A DNA stretch of 64,000 nucleotides, taken from the NCBI RefSeq assembly GCF_900220975.1, contig NZ_OBQD01000014.1, positions 96,725 through 160,724 of the forward strand, given 5' to 3'. Made by a program: the position numbers and the translations under genes. This document shows, piece by piece, positions 20,301 to 28,993 of this stretch (position 1 is its first letter; each line of letters starts with the position of its first letter). The stretch is from Rhizobium subbaraonis. GTDB taxonomy: Bacteria > Pseudomonadota > Alphaproteobacteria > Rhizobiales > Rhizobiaceae. The notes beneath the pieces are model-generated. The model worked only from the letters and a program-made list of their open reading frames with translations. It had not been told where the DNA came from and did no database searches.

Positions 20301-20904
20301 TGCCCTCGCCAAGGGGCCTGTCGGCTGGACTGAGGACGCCTTCTTCCACTACCTGCGCAAGGGGCACTCGAACCAGCACGGCAGTGCCGCAGGGCCTATG
20401 GCCGACGTCGTCAAGGCGATGCAGCCGCTTCCCGACAGCGACATACGCGCAATGGCCAATTACCTTGCCAGCCTGAACGCCGACGCTCCCCCGGACAAGG
20501 CCGAAGCGCAGCGCGAGGCGGCCATTGCCGCCAGCAACGCCGCCAGGACCGAGGCGGCGCGGATCTCGCCGCGGGGCGAGCGCATCTTCAACGGCGCCTG
20601 CGATTCCTGCCACGGCAACGACAAGATCCTGTCGTCGCTGGCGCTGAATTCCAATCTCCATGCCGATACGCCGGACAACCTTCTGCAGGCCCTGCTGAAC
20701 GGTGTCGAGGCTCCCGCCATCCTGGCGCAGACGACGGGTCGCGAGGCTCCGGAGGTCATGTCGATGCCGTCCTTCAGGCAGACACTGGACCAGCGGCAAC
20801 TGGAAGACCTCGCTACCTATGTCCGCGCGCGCTTTGCGCCGGACAAGCCTGCATGGGAGGACTTTGCAGCGGCCATGCAGCGTGTTAACGCGGCATCGCA
20901 TTGA
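17368..20904 (+). CDS. nicB: nicotinate dehydrogenase large subunit: molybdopterin domain fused to triheme cytochrome c
   Basis: 1178-residue catalytic subunit. Residues 1-720 are the aldehyde oxidase/xanthine dehydrogenase molybdopterin part (FNGHVDLGTGIRTSLAQIVAEEL, later the MoCo-binding GVGESASVPSAAAIANAV). A hydrophobic anchor follows at about 735-755 (RNIGLSVAGSVAALSGLATM), then three cytochrome c modules with CxxCH at residues 798 (CNVCH), 944 (CSACH) and 1078 (CDSCH). This build, without a flavin subunit, is characteristic of NicB, which passes electrons from nicotinate to the respiratory chain. The gene is complete. Next comes an unexpected glycoside hydrolase gene only 11 bp away. 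Confidence 0.94.
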   Translation: MIRDEEQYGSATAAASGQLCVYAAGAGGRIYLSIDQAGVVRAFNGHVDLGTGIRTSLAQIVAEELDVPFSHVEMILGDTRTGPDQGATIASETIQVTAIPLRQASATARAYLLDKAAAHLDAPRDRIILDEGMIRGSEGENWNIPIGDLIAGEDIRLEIDPDAPVKPVSSYRLVGASRPRVDIPAKATGKWTYVHDVRVPGMLHGRVVRPPYAGFDHGDHVGNSLIAVDEASVAHIDGLVAVVAIGDFVGVVATREENAAEAARSLKVDWRPAPHQPDLNSPENALRANPATPRKLADRGNVDLALAASPQPMDRTYVWPYQMHASIGPSCAVADYRDGRLTVWSGTQNPFPMRRDLALLLDIPEDVIVVERLEAAGCYGRNCADDVTADAALLSRAVGAPVRVQLTREQEHSWEPKGAAQVMDVRGGLDMEGGPAAYDFQTRYPSNLAPTLPLILTGKVPPIADVLQMGDRTAIPPYAYGNLRVTVHDMPPIARASWFRGVSAMPNTFAHECYVDELAAAAGVDPIEYRLRYLHDPRAVDLVRAVAERSKWVPHTTHGTLGGEGDLLYGRGFAYAVYVHGKFPGTAAAWAAWVADVAVNKKTGEVAVTKVICGQDSGLMINPDGVRHQIHGNIIQSTSRVLKEKVDFSSTAVTSKEWGGYPLITFPEVPDIDVLMIPRQDEPPLGVGESASVPSAAAIANAVYDATGIRFRELPFTPEKILAGLNGDEPRRPQAASRKRWWRNIGLSVAGSVAALSGLATMASPWRPAIPSIERPGSDVYSAATIERGRLAAAAGACNVCHVGNDGTPFAGGRRFDTPFGAVYATNITPDVENGIGGWSYTAFERAMREGVSRDGRHLYPAHPYTSFAGADDADLQALYAYLTTQQPVAQRAPETKLKFPYSFRPMMAGWNAMFHKAEPFKYDASRDSQWNRGAYLVETLGHCSACHTERNVLGAEKGGAAHLSGGFVDGWEAPALNALAKGPVGWTEDAFFHYLRKGHSNQHGSAAGPMADVVKAMQPLPDSDIRAMANYLASLNADAPPDKAEAQREAAIAASNAARTEAARISPRGERIFNGACDSCHGNDKILSSLALNSNLHADTPDNLLQALLNGVEAPAILAQTTGREAPEVMSMPSFRQTLDQRQLEDLATYVRARFAPDKPAWEDFAAAMQRVNAASH

Positions 20905-20915
20905 AGAGGTTTGTC

Positions 20916-23600
20916 GTGCAGCAGCAGTCGCACCTGGAACGGCCGGGGGAGGACATTTTCCGCAAGCCTCCTCATGCGTTCATGCCGTCGGCCTATTGGT
21001 TCTGGCATTCGGTGCCGGACGAGGCGACCTGCCGCGCGCAGCTTGCAGACTTCAAGGCACAGGGGTTTGGTACTGTGCTGATCCAGGCACGGCTGGCGAT
21101 GCCGGTTACGGACTACCTGTCTGCTCCCTTCATCGCCGCCTACCGGTGCGCGATTGCGATCGCTGCTGAGCTCGGCCTCAAGACCGGCATCTACGACGAC
21201 TACAACTGGATCAGCGGCCATGCGGGCGGAAGAACCGTCGCAGGGCACGACCATCTGCGGGAACGCCACCTGTTCTGGTCCGCCGGCAGTGATCGTGACG
21301 GCGAGATCAGCGGCATACGCCCGCCCTTCGTTGACGGCATGGGCCCCGATATCGTTGCCTGGCAGTATGAGGAGGGCCGGGTCGAATGGTGCGAATGGAG
21401 CATCGAGGCGGCGATACTCAGCGCTACGACCGCCCCTCATGACCCTGAGCAGATCGTCGAGGTGACACTTGAGACGCGCATCGTCAGCAGCGATGCCACC
21501 GGCTGCCGCTTTGCCTTTGACGGCGCGGTTCCGGAGGGGCATGTGCTCACCGTCTTCGTCAGTGCCCGCTCGACGACCTCGCGGCTGATCAACTATCTCC
21601 TTCCCGAGGCCGCCAGCCGGTTTATCGAAGTCGGCCTTGAACCCTTGATCGAGCCGCTGCGGGCATTCGTCCCGGATACGCTGGGCTTCGTCTTCTACGA
21701 CCAGCCCGCCGCCGGTTTCTATCGGTGGGACCAGATCTCGGGACACCTCGGAAACAGCCTGCTCTTTTCGCAGGCACTGCCGTCAGCGGTGGAAGCGGAG
21801 ACCGGGCTTTCCTTTGCGAAGGCCCTGGCGGCGCTGGTCCATGAGGTCGGGGCGGACACGGCGAGATTGCGTGCGCAATTCTTCGCTGCCTATTCCAGCA
21901 GAATGAACGAGGCATTCTTCGGTACGCTGCGCAAGTGGTGCGAGCGGACCGGGATCGCACTCACGGGACATGAGATCCTGCCGCATGTCAGCGCCTGGTC
22001 GCTCAACGGCGGCTTCACCAGCATCGATCCGCGCGTCGCACCCGCCGTCGATTTTTTCGGTGTCGATGCATTCCGGCACGAAACCGCCGTCGACGCCAAC
22101 AATTTCATCCCGCAGCTCGCGCCGAAGCTCGGCGATTCCGTCGCCCGTGCCAACGGCCGGAGCCGCTGCGCCGTCGAAACCTATGCCAGCGCGTTGCGCA
22201 CCCCGGTGCGGGCGGCCGGACAATGGGAGCTGACGCTCGAGACCTTGCGCGCCCACGTCATCCGCCTTCACTGCCTCGGCATGCGTCAGCATGTCTGGCA
22301 CGGGGTTTACCAGACAGACGGCCGCGACGACGATCCCACACCGTTCACCAATCCGCGCTTCGATTTTGCGCCAGGCATCAACTTCGAGCCCTGGTGGCCC
22401 TATCATGGACTGTTCGCAGAAGAGTCGGCGCGGCTCTCGGCCTTCATGGAGCCGGCGAAGCCGCTTGCGCCCGTCGCCATTTTCTATCCGCTGTACACGG
22501 CCTGGGCGGAGGGGCCGCGCCACAGCCATGCCCGCCACGTCGGCGCCTGGTGCGAAGGTCTTCTGGAGCTCGGTTGCGACTTCATGTTCGTCAGCGAGAG
22601 CGATCTTGCCGCGGCCAAGGTAAGCAACGGGCAGATCGAGGCTGCGGGCCTTACATTCGATGCGGTCGTCCTGCCTTCGGTGACGGTCCTCAAATCGGAC
22701 GCCGTGCTGCAAAGTCTCGACCGCTTCGGCGAGGATGGCGGGCGTGTATGGTCCTCGGGCGATCTGCCGCGCACATGTTGCGAAGCGAAGACCGGCTCCA
22801 GCAGCGTGTTGCGGTCGACGCATTCTGCGGACGCGCCGACACTTCAGGAGCTCGCAAAACTTGTGTCCGACCTGCCGGATCGCGGGGTGACGATCAGCGC
22901 GACCATGCCGCGCAGACCCTGGACATGGATCGGCGCCGAACCCGATGGCGGGTGGCGGGTGGTGGTGTTCAACGACGGCGACGACCCCGGCGGCTGCGAA
23001 ATCGCGTTCAATTCCGCTATGCGGTGCGAGATGTGGTCTCCGGCGGACGGGGACATTGCCGCGCTTGCGGATTGCGACAGGCTCTCGGTTGTGCTTGAGG
23101 CACAGGAGCTGCGATGCTTTCGCTTTCTGCCAGCCGCGGCCGCTGGCCAATGCGCCTCGACCCTGTCGTCCCTGCCATCGGCTGATGGCATCTCGACGGT
23201 TCTGGACGGGGTCTGGAACTTCGCCGTCGATGGAGGCCCTGCATCCGCTTCGCTTTCCGTGGATGCCGGATGGGAGGAGCAGGGCTTTGCTTCCTTCTCG
23301 GGAACCGGCTTTTATTTCCGCGAGATCGCGATCGAGACGGAAGGCGAATGGTTGCTCGAGGTGCCGGAGGCACATACGGCGGTCTCGGTGCGGGTCGACG
23401 AGCGCTTATGCGGGCGCCGTGGCTGGCGCCCCTACCGTTTCTCTCTGGGCCGGCTCGCCAAGGGTATCCACCGCCTGGAAATTGCCGTGTCCAATACGGC
23501 GGCCAACCGCTATTACCGCAACACACCCTATCAGGGCGACATGCAGGACCCGAGCGGACTGACCGCTCCTCCTCGCCTCGTCCTTCTTCAGGAAAGCTGA
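20916..23600 (+). CDS. GH106-like glycoside hydrolase (alpha-L-rhamnosidase-type)
   Basis: Large (894 residues) protein without signal peptide, so cytoplasmic. The N-terminal part looks like the TIM barrel of the glyco_hydro_106 group (PSAYWFWHSVPDEA, DFKAQGFGTVLIQ, AAELGLKTGIYDDYNW). The middle carries a beta-galactosidase-like trimer domain pattern, and the C-terminus (from about 770) is a galactose-binding jelly roll (LDGVWNFAVDGG, GTGFYFREI, LEIAVSNTAANRYYR). GTG 20916 is chosen because AAGAGG at 20904-20909 is ideally spaced; a TTG at 20901 overlapping the nicB stop is also open. Distance to nicB is only 11 bp, suggesting joint transcription. The sugar is unknown; the family assignment is by motif resemblance only. 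Confidence 0.75.
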   Translation: MQQQSHLERPGEDIFRKPPHAFMPSAYWFWHSVPDEATCRAQLADFKAQGFGTVLIQARLAMPVTDYLSAPFIAAYRCAIAIAAELGLKTGIYDDYNWISGHAGGRTVAGHDHLRERHLFWSAGSDRDGEISGIRPPFVDGMGPDIVAWQYEEGRVEWCEWSIEAAILSATTAPHDPEQIVEVTLETRIVSSDATGCRFAFDGAVPEGHVLTVFVSARSTTSRLINYLLPEAASRFIEVGLEPLIEPLRAFVPDTLGFVFYDQPAAGFYRWDQISGHLGNSLLFSQALPSAVEAETGLSFAKALAALVHEVGADTARLRAQFFAAYSSRMNEAFFGTLRKWCERTGIALTGHEILPHVSAWSLNGGFTSIDPRVAPAVDFFGVDAFRHETAVDANNFIPQLAPKLGDSVARANGRSRCAVETYASALRTPVRAAGQWELTLETLRAHVIRLHCLGMRQHVWHGVYQTDGRDDDPTPFTNPRFDFAPGINFEPWWPYHGLFAEESARLSAFMEPAKPLAPVAIFYPLYTAWAEGPRHSHARHVGAWCEGLLELGCDFMFVSESDLAAAKVSNGQIEAAGLTFDAVVLPSVTVLKSDAVLQSLDRFGEDGGRVWSSGDLPRTCCEAKTGSSSVLRSTHSADAPTLQELAKLVSDLPDRGVTISATMPRRPWTWIGAEPDGGWRVVVFNDGDDPGGCEIAFNSAMRCEMWSPADGDIAALADCDRLSVVLEAQELRCFRFLPAAAAGQCASTLSSLPSADGISTVLDGVWNFAVDGGPASASLSVDAGWEEQGFASFSGTGFYFREIAIETEGEWLLEVPEAHTAVSVRVDERLCGRRGWRPYRFSLGRLAKGIHRLEIAVSNTAANRYYRNTPYQGDMQDPSGLTAPPRLVLLQES

Positions 23601-23606
23601 GCGACC

Positions 23607-25850
23607 ATGCTGAAACATGCGACAGTCCCGATCGAACGCGCCTGGAATACCTGGTCCGATCGGCCCGCCGAAATGGTGTTCTTGCCGCTTGGCGTGCGGG
23701 TGACGCCCATCCTTTATTCGACGCGGACGCGAACGACCTCGGCGATCGAGCCGCGCCGTGACGCCGTAAGGTTGGGCCGGCACGCCATCGACGGTTCGCT
23801 CATAGAGCTGGAAACCGATCACGCCGGAACAACGGTTGCGTTTTCCTGGGACAAGGCCGATCCCTTCGCCATAAGAGGCGAGTGGCACGGCAAGGCCAGC
23901 GGCGAATGGGGGCTCCGGTTCTGGATCGCTCTGGCGATTTCGTCCGAGGGCGGCGAAAGAGTGCAGTATCGCGTCGATGATGGCGTGGCCCTGGTCAAGG
24001 TTGGAACGCGCTACGTCGCGGTGGCGAGCGCCGACTCACCGGTCCAGGTGACGGGGCATGACGATCTCGATGCCCTGCGGGCCGACCTCGAAACGAATGG
24101 CTATTTCTATCTCGGCAGCCGAAGCAACGACGCTCCTGTGCTTGCGCTTCGTTTCAATCTGGAAATGATGCGCCACGGTGCATATGCGGCGGCCGTCGCG
24201 GATAGTGCCGAACTTGCCATCGAAAAAGCACGGGGCGAACTGACGCGAAAGACCGCGGCCGGTCGTGCGGATGATCATGCCGGCCTTTTTGCCGGATCGC
24301 TTGACGCCATTCGCGACGTCGTTGCCTGGAACACCATCTGGGATGCGACCAACGCCCGCCCCTACACGGCAGTCACGCGGATCTGGAATCTCGGCAAGTT
24401 CGCCGTCTGGTACAACGACCAGATTTTCGCCGCCCAACTGGCAGGAACGTTCGACGCCGATCTGGCGCGCGAGAACCTGGCGGCGGCGCTGGCGGGAGCG
24501 ACGCCGCAGGGCAACATCGCCTGCATCGTGACGTCGAACGATGCCTGGGTGGATCGCAGCCAGCCGCCGCACGGCGCCCTTGCCGTCTGGCAGCTCTATC
24601 AGCGTACCGGCGAGCGCTCCCTTCTGGAGGCCAACTATGTGGCCCTCGCCCGCAATCAACGCTGGTGGAGGAAGAGCCGCGACCCCGAAAAGCGCGGGCT
24701 TCTCTCCTGCGGCACATCCGACGTCGGCGAGGCGCTCTACAAGGGCACCGCCTTCGGTGCCCGCAACGAAACGGGCATGGACAATTCGCCGACCCATGAC
24801 GAGGCGATCTACGATCCGGCGACGCGGACGCTTTCAACCTTCGATCTCGGCCTGAATTGCGCGGCCGCGCTCGACGCGGAAATACTGGCGCGCATGGCCG
24901 AAATCCTCGGCCATCGGGAGGATGCGCGCGAGTTCGCGGGGATTGCGGAAAACAGCCGCAGGCTGATCCGCGAGGAGTTGTGGGACGACAGCCGCAAGAT
25001 CTTTGCCAACCGGCAGCGCAGCGGCGGCTTCGTCCGCTCGCTGTCTCCGACAAGCTTCTATCCGCTGTTCTGCGGTGCGGCCAGCGACGAGCAGGCCGCC
25101 TTCCTGCTTCAGCACCTTGCGGACGAGCGTACCTTTGCGGGGACATTCGGCCTGCCGAACGTCACGCGCGACGATCCGGCCTTCGCCGACAACGTTTACT
25201 GGCGTGGGCGCATCTGGCCGAACGTCAACTACATGGTCTGGCTGGGCCTGCGGCGATACGGCTTCTACGCCGAAGCGACGAGCCTCGCGGAGATGAGCCA
25301 CGCGCTTTTCATGAAGTCCTGGCGTCAGGACCGGATCGCCGCCGAGAACTACAACGCCACGACCGGCGAGGCGATGGACCAGGGCGATACGGATCCCTTC
25401 TACATATGGGCGGCCTTGCTGCCGTTGATGGCGGTCGGCGAGGTGGTCGATTTCGATCCCTGGAACGGATGGGAAATCCGCAATCCCGGTCGCGATACAA
25501 GCATCGGACCGATGCTGTCGCCGATGGGAAAACTCGGTATCCGCATCGAGAACAAGCTTCTCACAGTGGAACTTGACGGAAAGCCGAGGCTGGCGACCGA
25601 CCTCAAGGCTCGGCTATCGAACATCGCATTCTGGCCGCGCGGTTTCAGTTGCGTCATCGGTGCGGATGATGCGGCCGGCACTATCCGCATCGTCGATGTC
25701 GAAGCGATGTCCGTCGTGGCCGTCCGCCTGAACGGAGCGGAAGCGCGCTGGAGACTCGTTGGCCGCGACCTGCAGATCGAGGTAGGGCCTGCAGGTGATG
25801 CACGGACGCTTGACGTTCATTTTTCGACCGCACGCAGCGCGCCTTCATAA
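23607..25850 (+). CDS. GH63/MGH1-like alpha-glycosidase
   Basis: 747 residues, no signal peptide. The first 220 residues form a beta-sandwich-like region. The rest is an (alpha/alpha)6 barrel of the mannosylglycerate hydrolase/GH63 type, recognised by ARPYTAVTRIWNLGKFAVWYND, the acid-residue segment RNETGMDNSPTHDEA, WRGRIWPNVNYMVWLGL and ENYNATTGEA near the end. This group hydrolyses alpha-glucosides, mannosides or glycosyl-glycerates. The gene begins 6 bp after the GH106-like gene, so the two enzymes probably act in turn on one oligosaccharide or glycoside. Confidence 0.78.
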   Translation: MLKHATVPIERAWNTWSDRPAEMVFLPLGVRVTPILYSTRTRTTSAIEPRRDAVRLGRHAIDGSLIELETDHAGTTVAFSWDKADPFAIRGEWHGKASGEWGLRFWIALAISSEGGERVQYRVDDGVALVKVGTRYVAVASADSPVQVTGHDDLDALRADLETNGYFYLGSRSNDAPVLALRFNLEMMRHGAYAAAVADSAELAIEKARGELTRKTAAGRADDHAGLFAGSLDAIRDVVAWNTIWDATNARPYTAVTRIWNLGKFAVWYNDQIFAAQLAGTFDADLARENLAAALAGATPQGNIACIVTSNDAWVDRSQPPHGALAVWQLYQRTGERSLLEANYVALARNQRWWRKSRDPEKRGLLSCGTSDVGEALYKGTAFGARNETGMDNSPTHDEAIYDPATRTLSTFDLGLNCAAALDAEILARMAEILGHREDAREFAGIAENSRRLIREELWDDSRKIFANRQRSGGFVRSLSPTSFYPLFCGAASDEQAAFLLQHLADERTFAGTFGLPNVTRDDPAFADNVYWRGRIWPNVNYMVWLGLRRYGFYAEATSLAEMSHALFMKSWRQDRIAAENYNATTGEAMDQGDTDPFYIWAALLPLMAVGEVVDFDPWNGWEIRNPGRDTSIGPMLSPMGKLGIRIENKLLTVELDGKPRLATDLKARLSNIAFWPRGFSCVIGADDAAGTIRIVDVEAMSVVAVRLNGAEARWRLVGRDLQIEVGPAGDARTLDVHFSTARSAPS

Positions 25851-25885
25851 GGAAGAACTTGACAGAACGAAAATCTGTCTTATTA

Positions 25886-25899
25886 ATTTGTATACAAAT
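25886..25899. promoter_or_regulatory. operator-like palindrome ATTTGTATACAAAT
   Basis: Perfect 14-bp palindrome. It shares the GTATAC core with the nic operators but has AT flanks. Candidate site for the MarR paralogue at 30682. Confidence 0.62.
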
Positions 25900-26085
25900 A
25901 AAAATAACAAACTTACAGCCGACGTTCAGAGGGTATGAGCATGAGTTTCGACCGGGCGCAGAGTGTGTCTCGTCGCAGCTGACTGGGATAATGTGCATCA
26001 ATGGTAGGCAGGCCCTCTGTTTCGGCAGCAGAGGCTGGTTTCCTGCGCGCGTTTTATCCTTTTTCTCTTCCAGCACCTCCTGAAC

Positions 26086-26109
26086 ATTTAATTTGTGTAC
26101 GAATTAAAT
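26086..26109. promoter_or_regulatory. operator-like palindrome ATTTAATT-N8-AATTAAAT
   Basis: Eight-base arms (26086-26093 and 26102-26109) are perfect inverted repeats around TGTGTACG. It lies 114 bp before the importer start and resembles the site at 25886. Looping between the two sites would be possible. Confidence 0.62.
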
Positions 26110-26222
26110 TCGGTAACTCTTTTCCCGCCGTCCGCTAAATCCGGATGGTGTGGTGAATAACCGCAATCGATGGCTGCCGCCGCGATTGTCAACAACAGCA
26201 GGTCCACCAGAGGGGTGCAGCA

Positions 26223-27299
26223 ATGGCTGAATTTTCAAGACGCAACACGCTGAAGCTCATGACGGCTACGCTGGCCGCCGGCGCCAGCTTCTCACTCTTG
26301 CCACGCAAGGTCTTTGCTTCAGGTCAGATCACCGTGCTCAACTGGCAGGGCTACGGCACCGACGAGGCCTGGTCGCTGAAGCAGTTCACCGAAAAGACCG
26401 GCATCAGCGTGGTGCATGACTACTACAGCTCGGAATCCGAGATGCTCACCAAGATGCGCACCAATCCCGGCGCATACGATCTTGTCGTCCTCAACGCCGC
26501 ACGCTGCGCCCAGGCCGTCGCCGAAGACCTGCTGCAGCCGATCGATTTCTCGAAGGTGCCCAACGCCGCGACCGTCGATGAGGCCCTGCGCAGCAACCCC
26601 AATTTCTCCAAGGACGGCGTAGGCTTTGCCGTTCCGTGGGTCTGGGGCATGACCGCGCTGGCGATCCGCGAGGGCAAGCCGAAGCCGGAGAGCTACAAGG
26701 CGCTGGCTGATGCGACCTACAAGGGTCGCGTGGCAATGGACGACGACGCCATCATCAATGTCGGCATCGGTGCGCTGATGACCGGCCAGGACATGAACGA
26801 TCCGCAGGATCTGGCTGCGGTGACCGAGGCCCTCAAGTCGATCAAGCCGAACGTCAAACTCCTGTGGTCGACCGAGGACCAGTGGAACAAGTCGTTCGCC
26901 GCCGACGAGTTTGATCTGTCGATCTTCTGGTCGGGCGGCTCGGTCCGCTCGAAGCGCAATTCGAAACTGCCTGTGGAATTCGTCGTTCCGAAGGAGGGCG
27001 CAGTGGGTTGGGTCGACGGCCTTGGCATCCCCGCTACCGCACCGAACCCGGAGGGTGCGCTTGCCTTCGCCAACTGGATGATCGACCCGGCCTTCTATGT
27101 CGAATGGGCGACCAAGGTCGGCGCCCCGGCATCCTCGAACTCCGCTGCGCTTGACAGCCTGCCGGCCGACGACCTGAGCCGCCAGGTGCACAATCCGGAT
27201 TACCTGAAGACGATGAGCATAATGTCGGCACTGCCCGACGATCGTCGCGAAGCCTTCAACAATGTCTGGCAGGAAGTGAAAGCCTTCTATGCAGAATGA
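26223..27299 (+). CDS. PotD-type ABC substrate-binding protein (Tat-exported)
   Basis: 358-residue periplasmic binding protein of the spermidine/putrescine-type family. The N-terminus carries a twin-arginine signal (FSRRNTLKLMTATLAAGASFSLLP) ending near VFASG. The mature part begins ITVLNWQGYGTDE and includes the hinge segment GVGFAVPWVWGMTALAIREG. Family members bind polyamines, thiamine, iron, amino acids or opines, so the ligand is open. The neighbours (glycosidases, cysteine hydrolase, beta-glucosidase) suggest a plant-derived compound, possibly a glycoside or N-heterocycle. Confidence 0.88.
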   Translation: MAEFSRRNTLKLMTATLAAGASFSLLPRKVFASGQITVLNWQGYGTDEAWSLKQFTEKTGISVVHDYYSSESEMLTKMRTNPGAYDLVVLNAARCAQAVAEDLLQPIDFSKVPNAATVDEALRSNPNFSKDGVGFAVPWVWGMTALAIREGKPKPESYKALADATYKGRVAMDDDAIINVGIGALMTGQDMNDPQDLAAVTEALKSIKPNVKLLWSTEDQWNKSFAADEFDLSIFWSGGSVRSKRNSKLPVEFVVPKEGAVGWVDGLGIPATAPNPEGALAFANWMIDPAFYVEWATKVGAPASSNSAALDSLPADDLSRQVHNPDYLKTMSIMSALPDDRREAFNNVWQEVKAFYAE

Positions 27300-28203
27300 C
27301 CAGCTCGCCCTGGCGCAGACGCGCGGATCAGTCGATCCGCGCGTCAAGCGCCCCCTCCCCGCCTGGGTGTCGACGACGGCGCTGTTGCTGCCGACATACG
27401 GTTGGCTCACGATCGCCATATTTCTTCCGCTGCTTACCATGCTGGCCTTCAGTTTCATGTCGGCCACCCCGATGGGCAAGACGCCGGTCGAATTCACGCT
27501 GAAGCAGTACCGGGCCTTCATCGATCAGCCGTATCTTCTGCGGATCGGTTTCAACTCGCTGATGATGGGTTTCTGGACTACGCTGTTCTGCGCCATTCTG
27601 GGCTTTCTCGCTGCCGTGGCCCTGGTGCGCGCAACGGTCGGCAAGACGCGCGAGACGCTTCTGGTGCTGATCCTGCTGCCGTTCTGGACCAACGGTCTGG
27701 TTCGCGTCTTCTCCTGGACGATGGTGCTTCGGGAAAACGGCTTTCTCGACAATATCCTGCACATGGTTGCTCCCGATGCCGGATCGATCAGCATCCTTTA
27801 CACGCGCTACGCCGTCGTGCTCGGGCTGGTGCATGGCTATCTGCCTTATATGATCCTTACCTGTTACATCGCGCTCGTGACGATTGACGACGCCATCATC
27901 GAAGCTGCTGCCAGCCTTGGCGCGCGCTGGTGGACGATCCTGTACAAGATCCTCATTCCGATGGCCGCGCCCGGCCTGATTTCCGGCGCCGTGCTGATCT
28001 TCATTCCGGTCATTGGCTCCTTCATGGAACCACGCATTCTCGGCGGACGCGTCGGCGTCACGATGGGAACAGTCATCGAGGACCAGTTCACGCAAGCCTT
28101 CAACTGGCCGCTCGGCGCTTCGCTGTCGTTCACGCTGCTTGCCGTCGTTCTTGCGATCTTCGCTACATTCTCCGGCGTGCTGCGCGGCAGGACGGCAGGT
28201 TGA
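27289..28203 (+). CDS. PotB-type ABC permease
   Basis: 304 residues with six hydrophobic segments. The coupling-helix motif EAAASLGARWWTILYKILIPMAAPG is the EAA loop that touches the ATPase. The start overlaps the binding-protein stop by 11 bp, and the next permease begins 10 bp after the stop. It forms the heteromeric channel with 28214-28993. Confidence 0.9.
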   Translation: MQNDQLALAQTRGSVDPRVKRPLPAWVSTTALLLPTYGWLTIAIFLPLLTMLAFSFMSATPMGKTPVEFTLKQYRAFIDQPYLLRIGFNSLMMGFWTTLFCAILGFLAAVALVRATVGKTRETLLVLILLPFWTNGLVRVFSWTMVLRENGFLDNILHMVAPDAGSISILYTRYAVVLGLVHGYLPYMILTCYIALVTIDDAIIEAAASLGARWWTILYKILIPMAAPGLISGAVLIFIPVIGSFMEPRILGGRVGVTMGTVIEDQFTQAFNWPLGASLSFTLLAVVLAIFATFSGVLRGRTAG

Positions 28204-28213
28204 GGAACGCACC

Positions 28214-28993
28214 ATGAGACAACTCGGACGCTTTTACCTGATCGCGATACTCCTGTTCCTGTACACGCCGATCGTTGTGATGATGGCGATGGGGTTCAAC
28301 GCATCGCCGCTTTACGAACTGCCCTTCACCTTCTCCACGCGCTGGTACGAGGCTCTGCTTTCGAACCAACCCCTGCTGAAGGCCGGAGCGAACAGCATCA
28401 TCATCGCGCTGATCACGGCGGTGATCGCCACCACGCTTGGCACGATGGCCTCCGTCGCGCTTTCGCGCCGGACCTTCCGCGGAAGAAGCCTTCTGCAGAT
28501 CCTGCTTCTGCCGCCGATCGCGATTCCGTGGCTGATCACCGGCACGGCGATGCTGATCTTCTTTTACTGGAGCGGCATCGGGCGCGGCATGCACGCCCTG
28601 TTGATCGGCCACGTCGCGCTTGCCATTCCCTATGTGGTTCTCGTGGTCGGGACGGGTTTCAAGACGGTGCGCGCGGATCTCGAGGAGGCGGCCATGAGCC
28701 TTGGCTCCACGCCAGTTCATGCCTTCTTTTCGGTAACGCTGCCGCTTCTTTATCCGAGCATCCTCGGTGCGGCGCTGTTCGCCTTTGCGGTCTCGCTGGA
28801 CCAGTTCGTCATTTCCTACTTCCTCGCAACGCCCGGCTACACCACTCTGCCGGTGCAGATCTACTCGGCAATCCGCAAGGGCTTCACGCCTGAAATCAAC
28901 GCGATCTCGACCTTGCTGCTGCTCGGTTCGATGGCCGCCATCCTGATCTTTGCGCGCTTCGCCAAACCCGGAGACACCCGTGACAAACGTTAA
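28214..28993 (+). CDS. PotC-type ABC permease
   Basis: 259 residues, six predicted membrane helices, EAA loop LEEAAMSLGSTPVHAFFSVTLPLLYPS. It is the PotC-like partner of the preceding permease. The ATG is preceded by GAGGAACG. The stop lies 14 bp inside the ATPase gene. Confidence 0.9.
   Translation: MRQLGRFYLIAILLFLYTPIVVMMAMGFNASPLYELPFTFSTRWYEALLSNQPLLKAGANSIIIALITAVIATTLGTMASVALSRRTFRGRSLLQILLLPPIAIPWLITGTAMLIFFYWSGIGRGMHALLIGHVALAIPYVVLVVGTGFKTVRADLEEAAMSLGSTPVHAFFSVTLPLLYPSILGAALFAFAVSLDQFVISYFLATPGYTTLPVQIYSAIRKGFTPEINAISTLLLLGSMAAILIFARFAKPGDTRDKR

Larger units (their letters stand above)
25851..26222. promoter_or_regulatory. promoter region of ABC importer operon
   Basis: 372 bases, AT-rich, with no credible gene. 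It contains two GTRTAC-core palindromes (25886-25899 and 26086-26109) about 200 bp apart and ends with a good ribosome site (AGAGGGG) before the ATG at 26223. It therefore starts a new transcription unit, separate from nicAB and the two glycosidases. Confidence 0.75.

Noticed and set aside
17332..20901. Very long minus-strand open frame (about 1189 codons) opposite nicB
   Set aside because: It mirrors the codon pattern of nicB, has no domain and is composed of Arg/Asp/His-rich shadow sequence.
21783..23375. Minus-strand frame of 530 codons opposite the GH106-like gene
   Set aside because: Shadow of a GC-rich gene; the plus strand shows clear enzyme domains.
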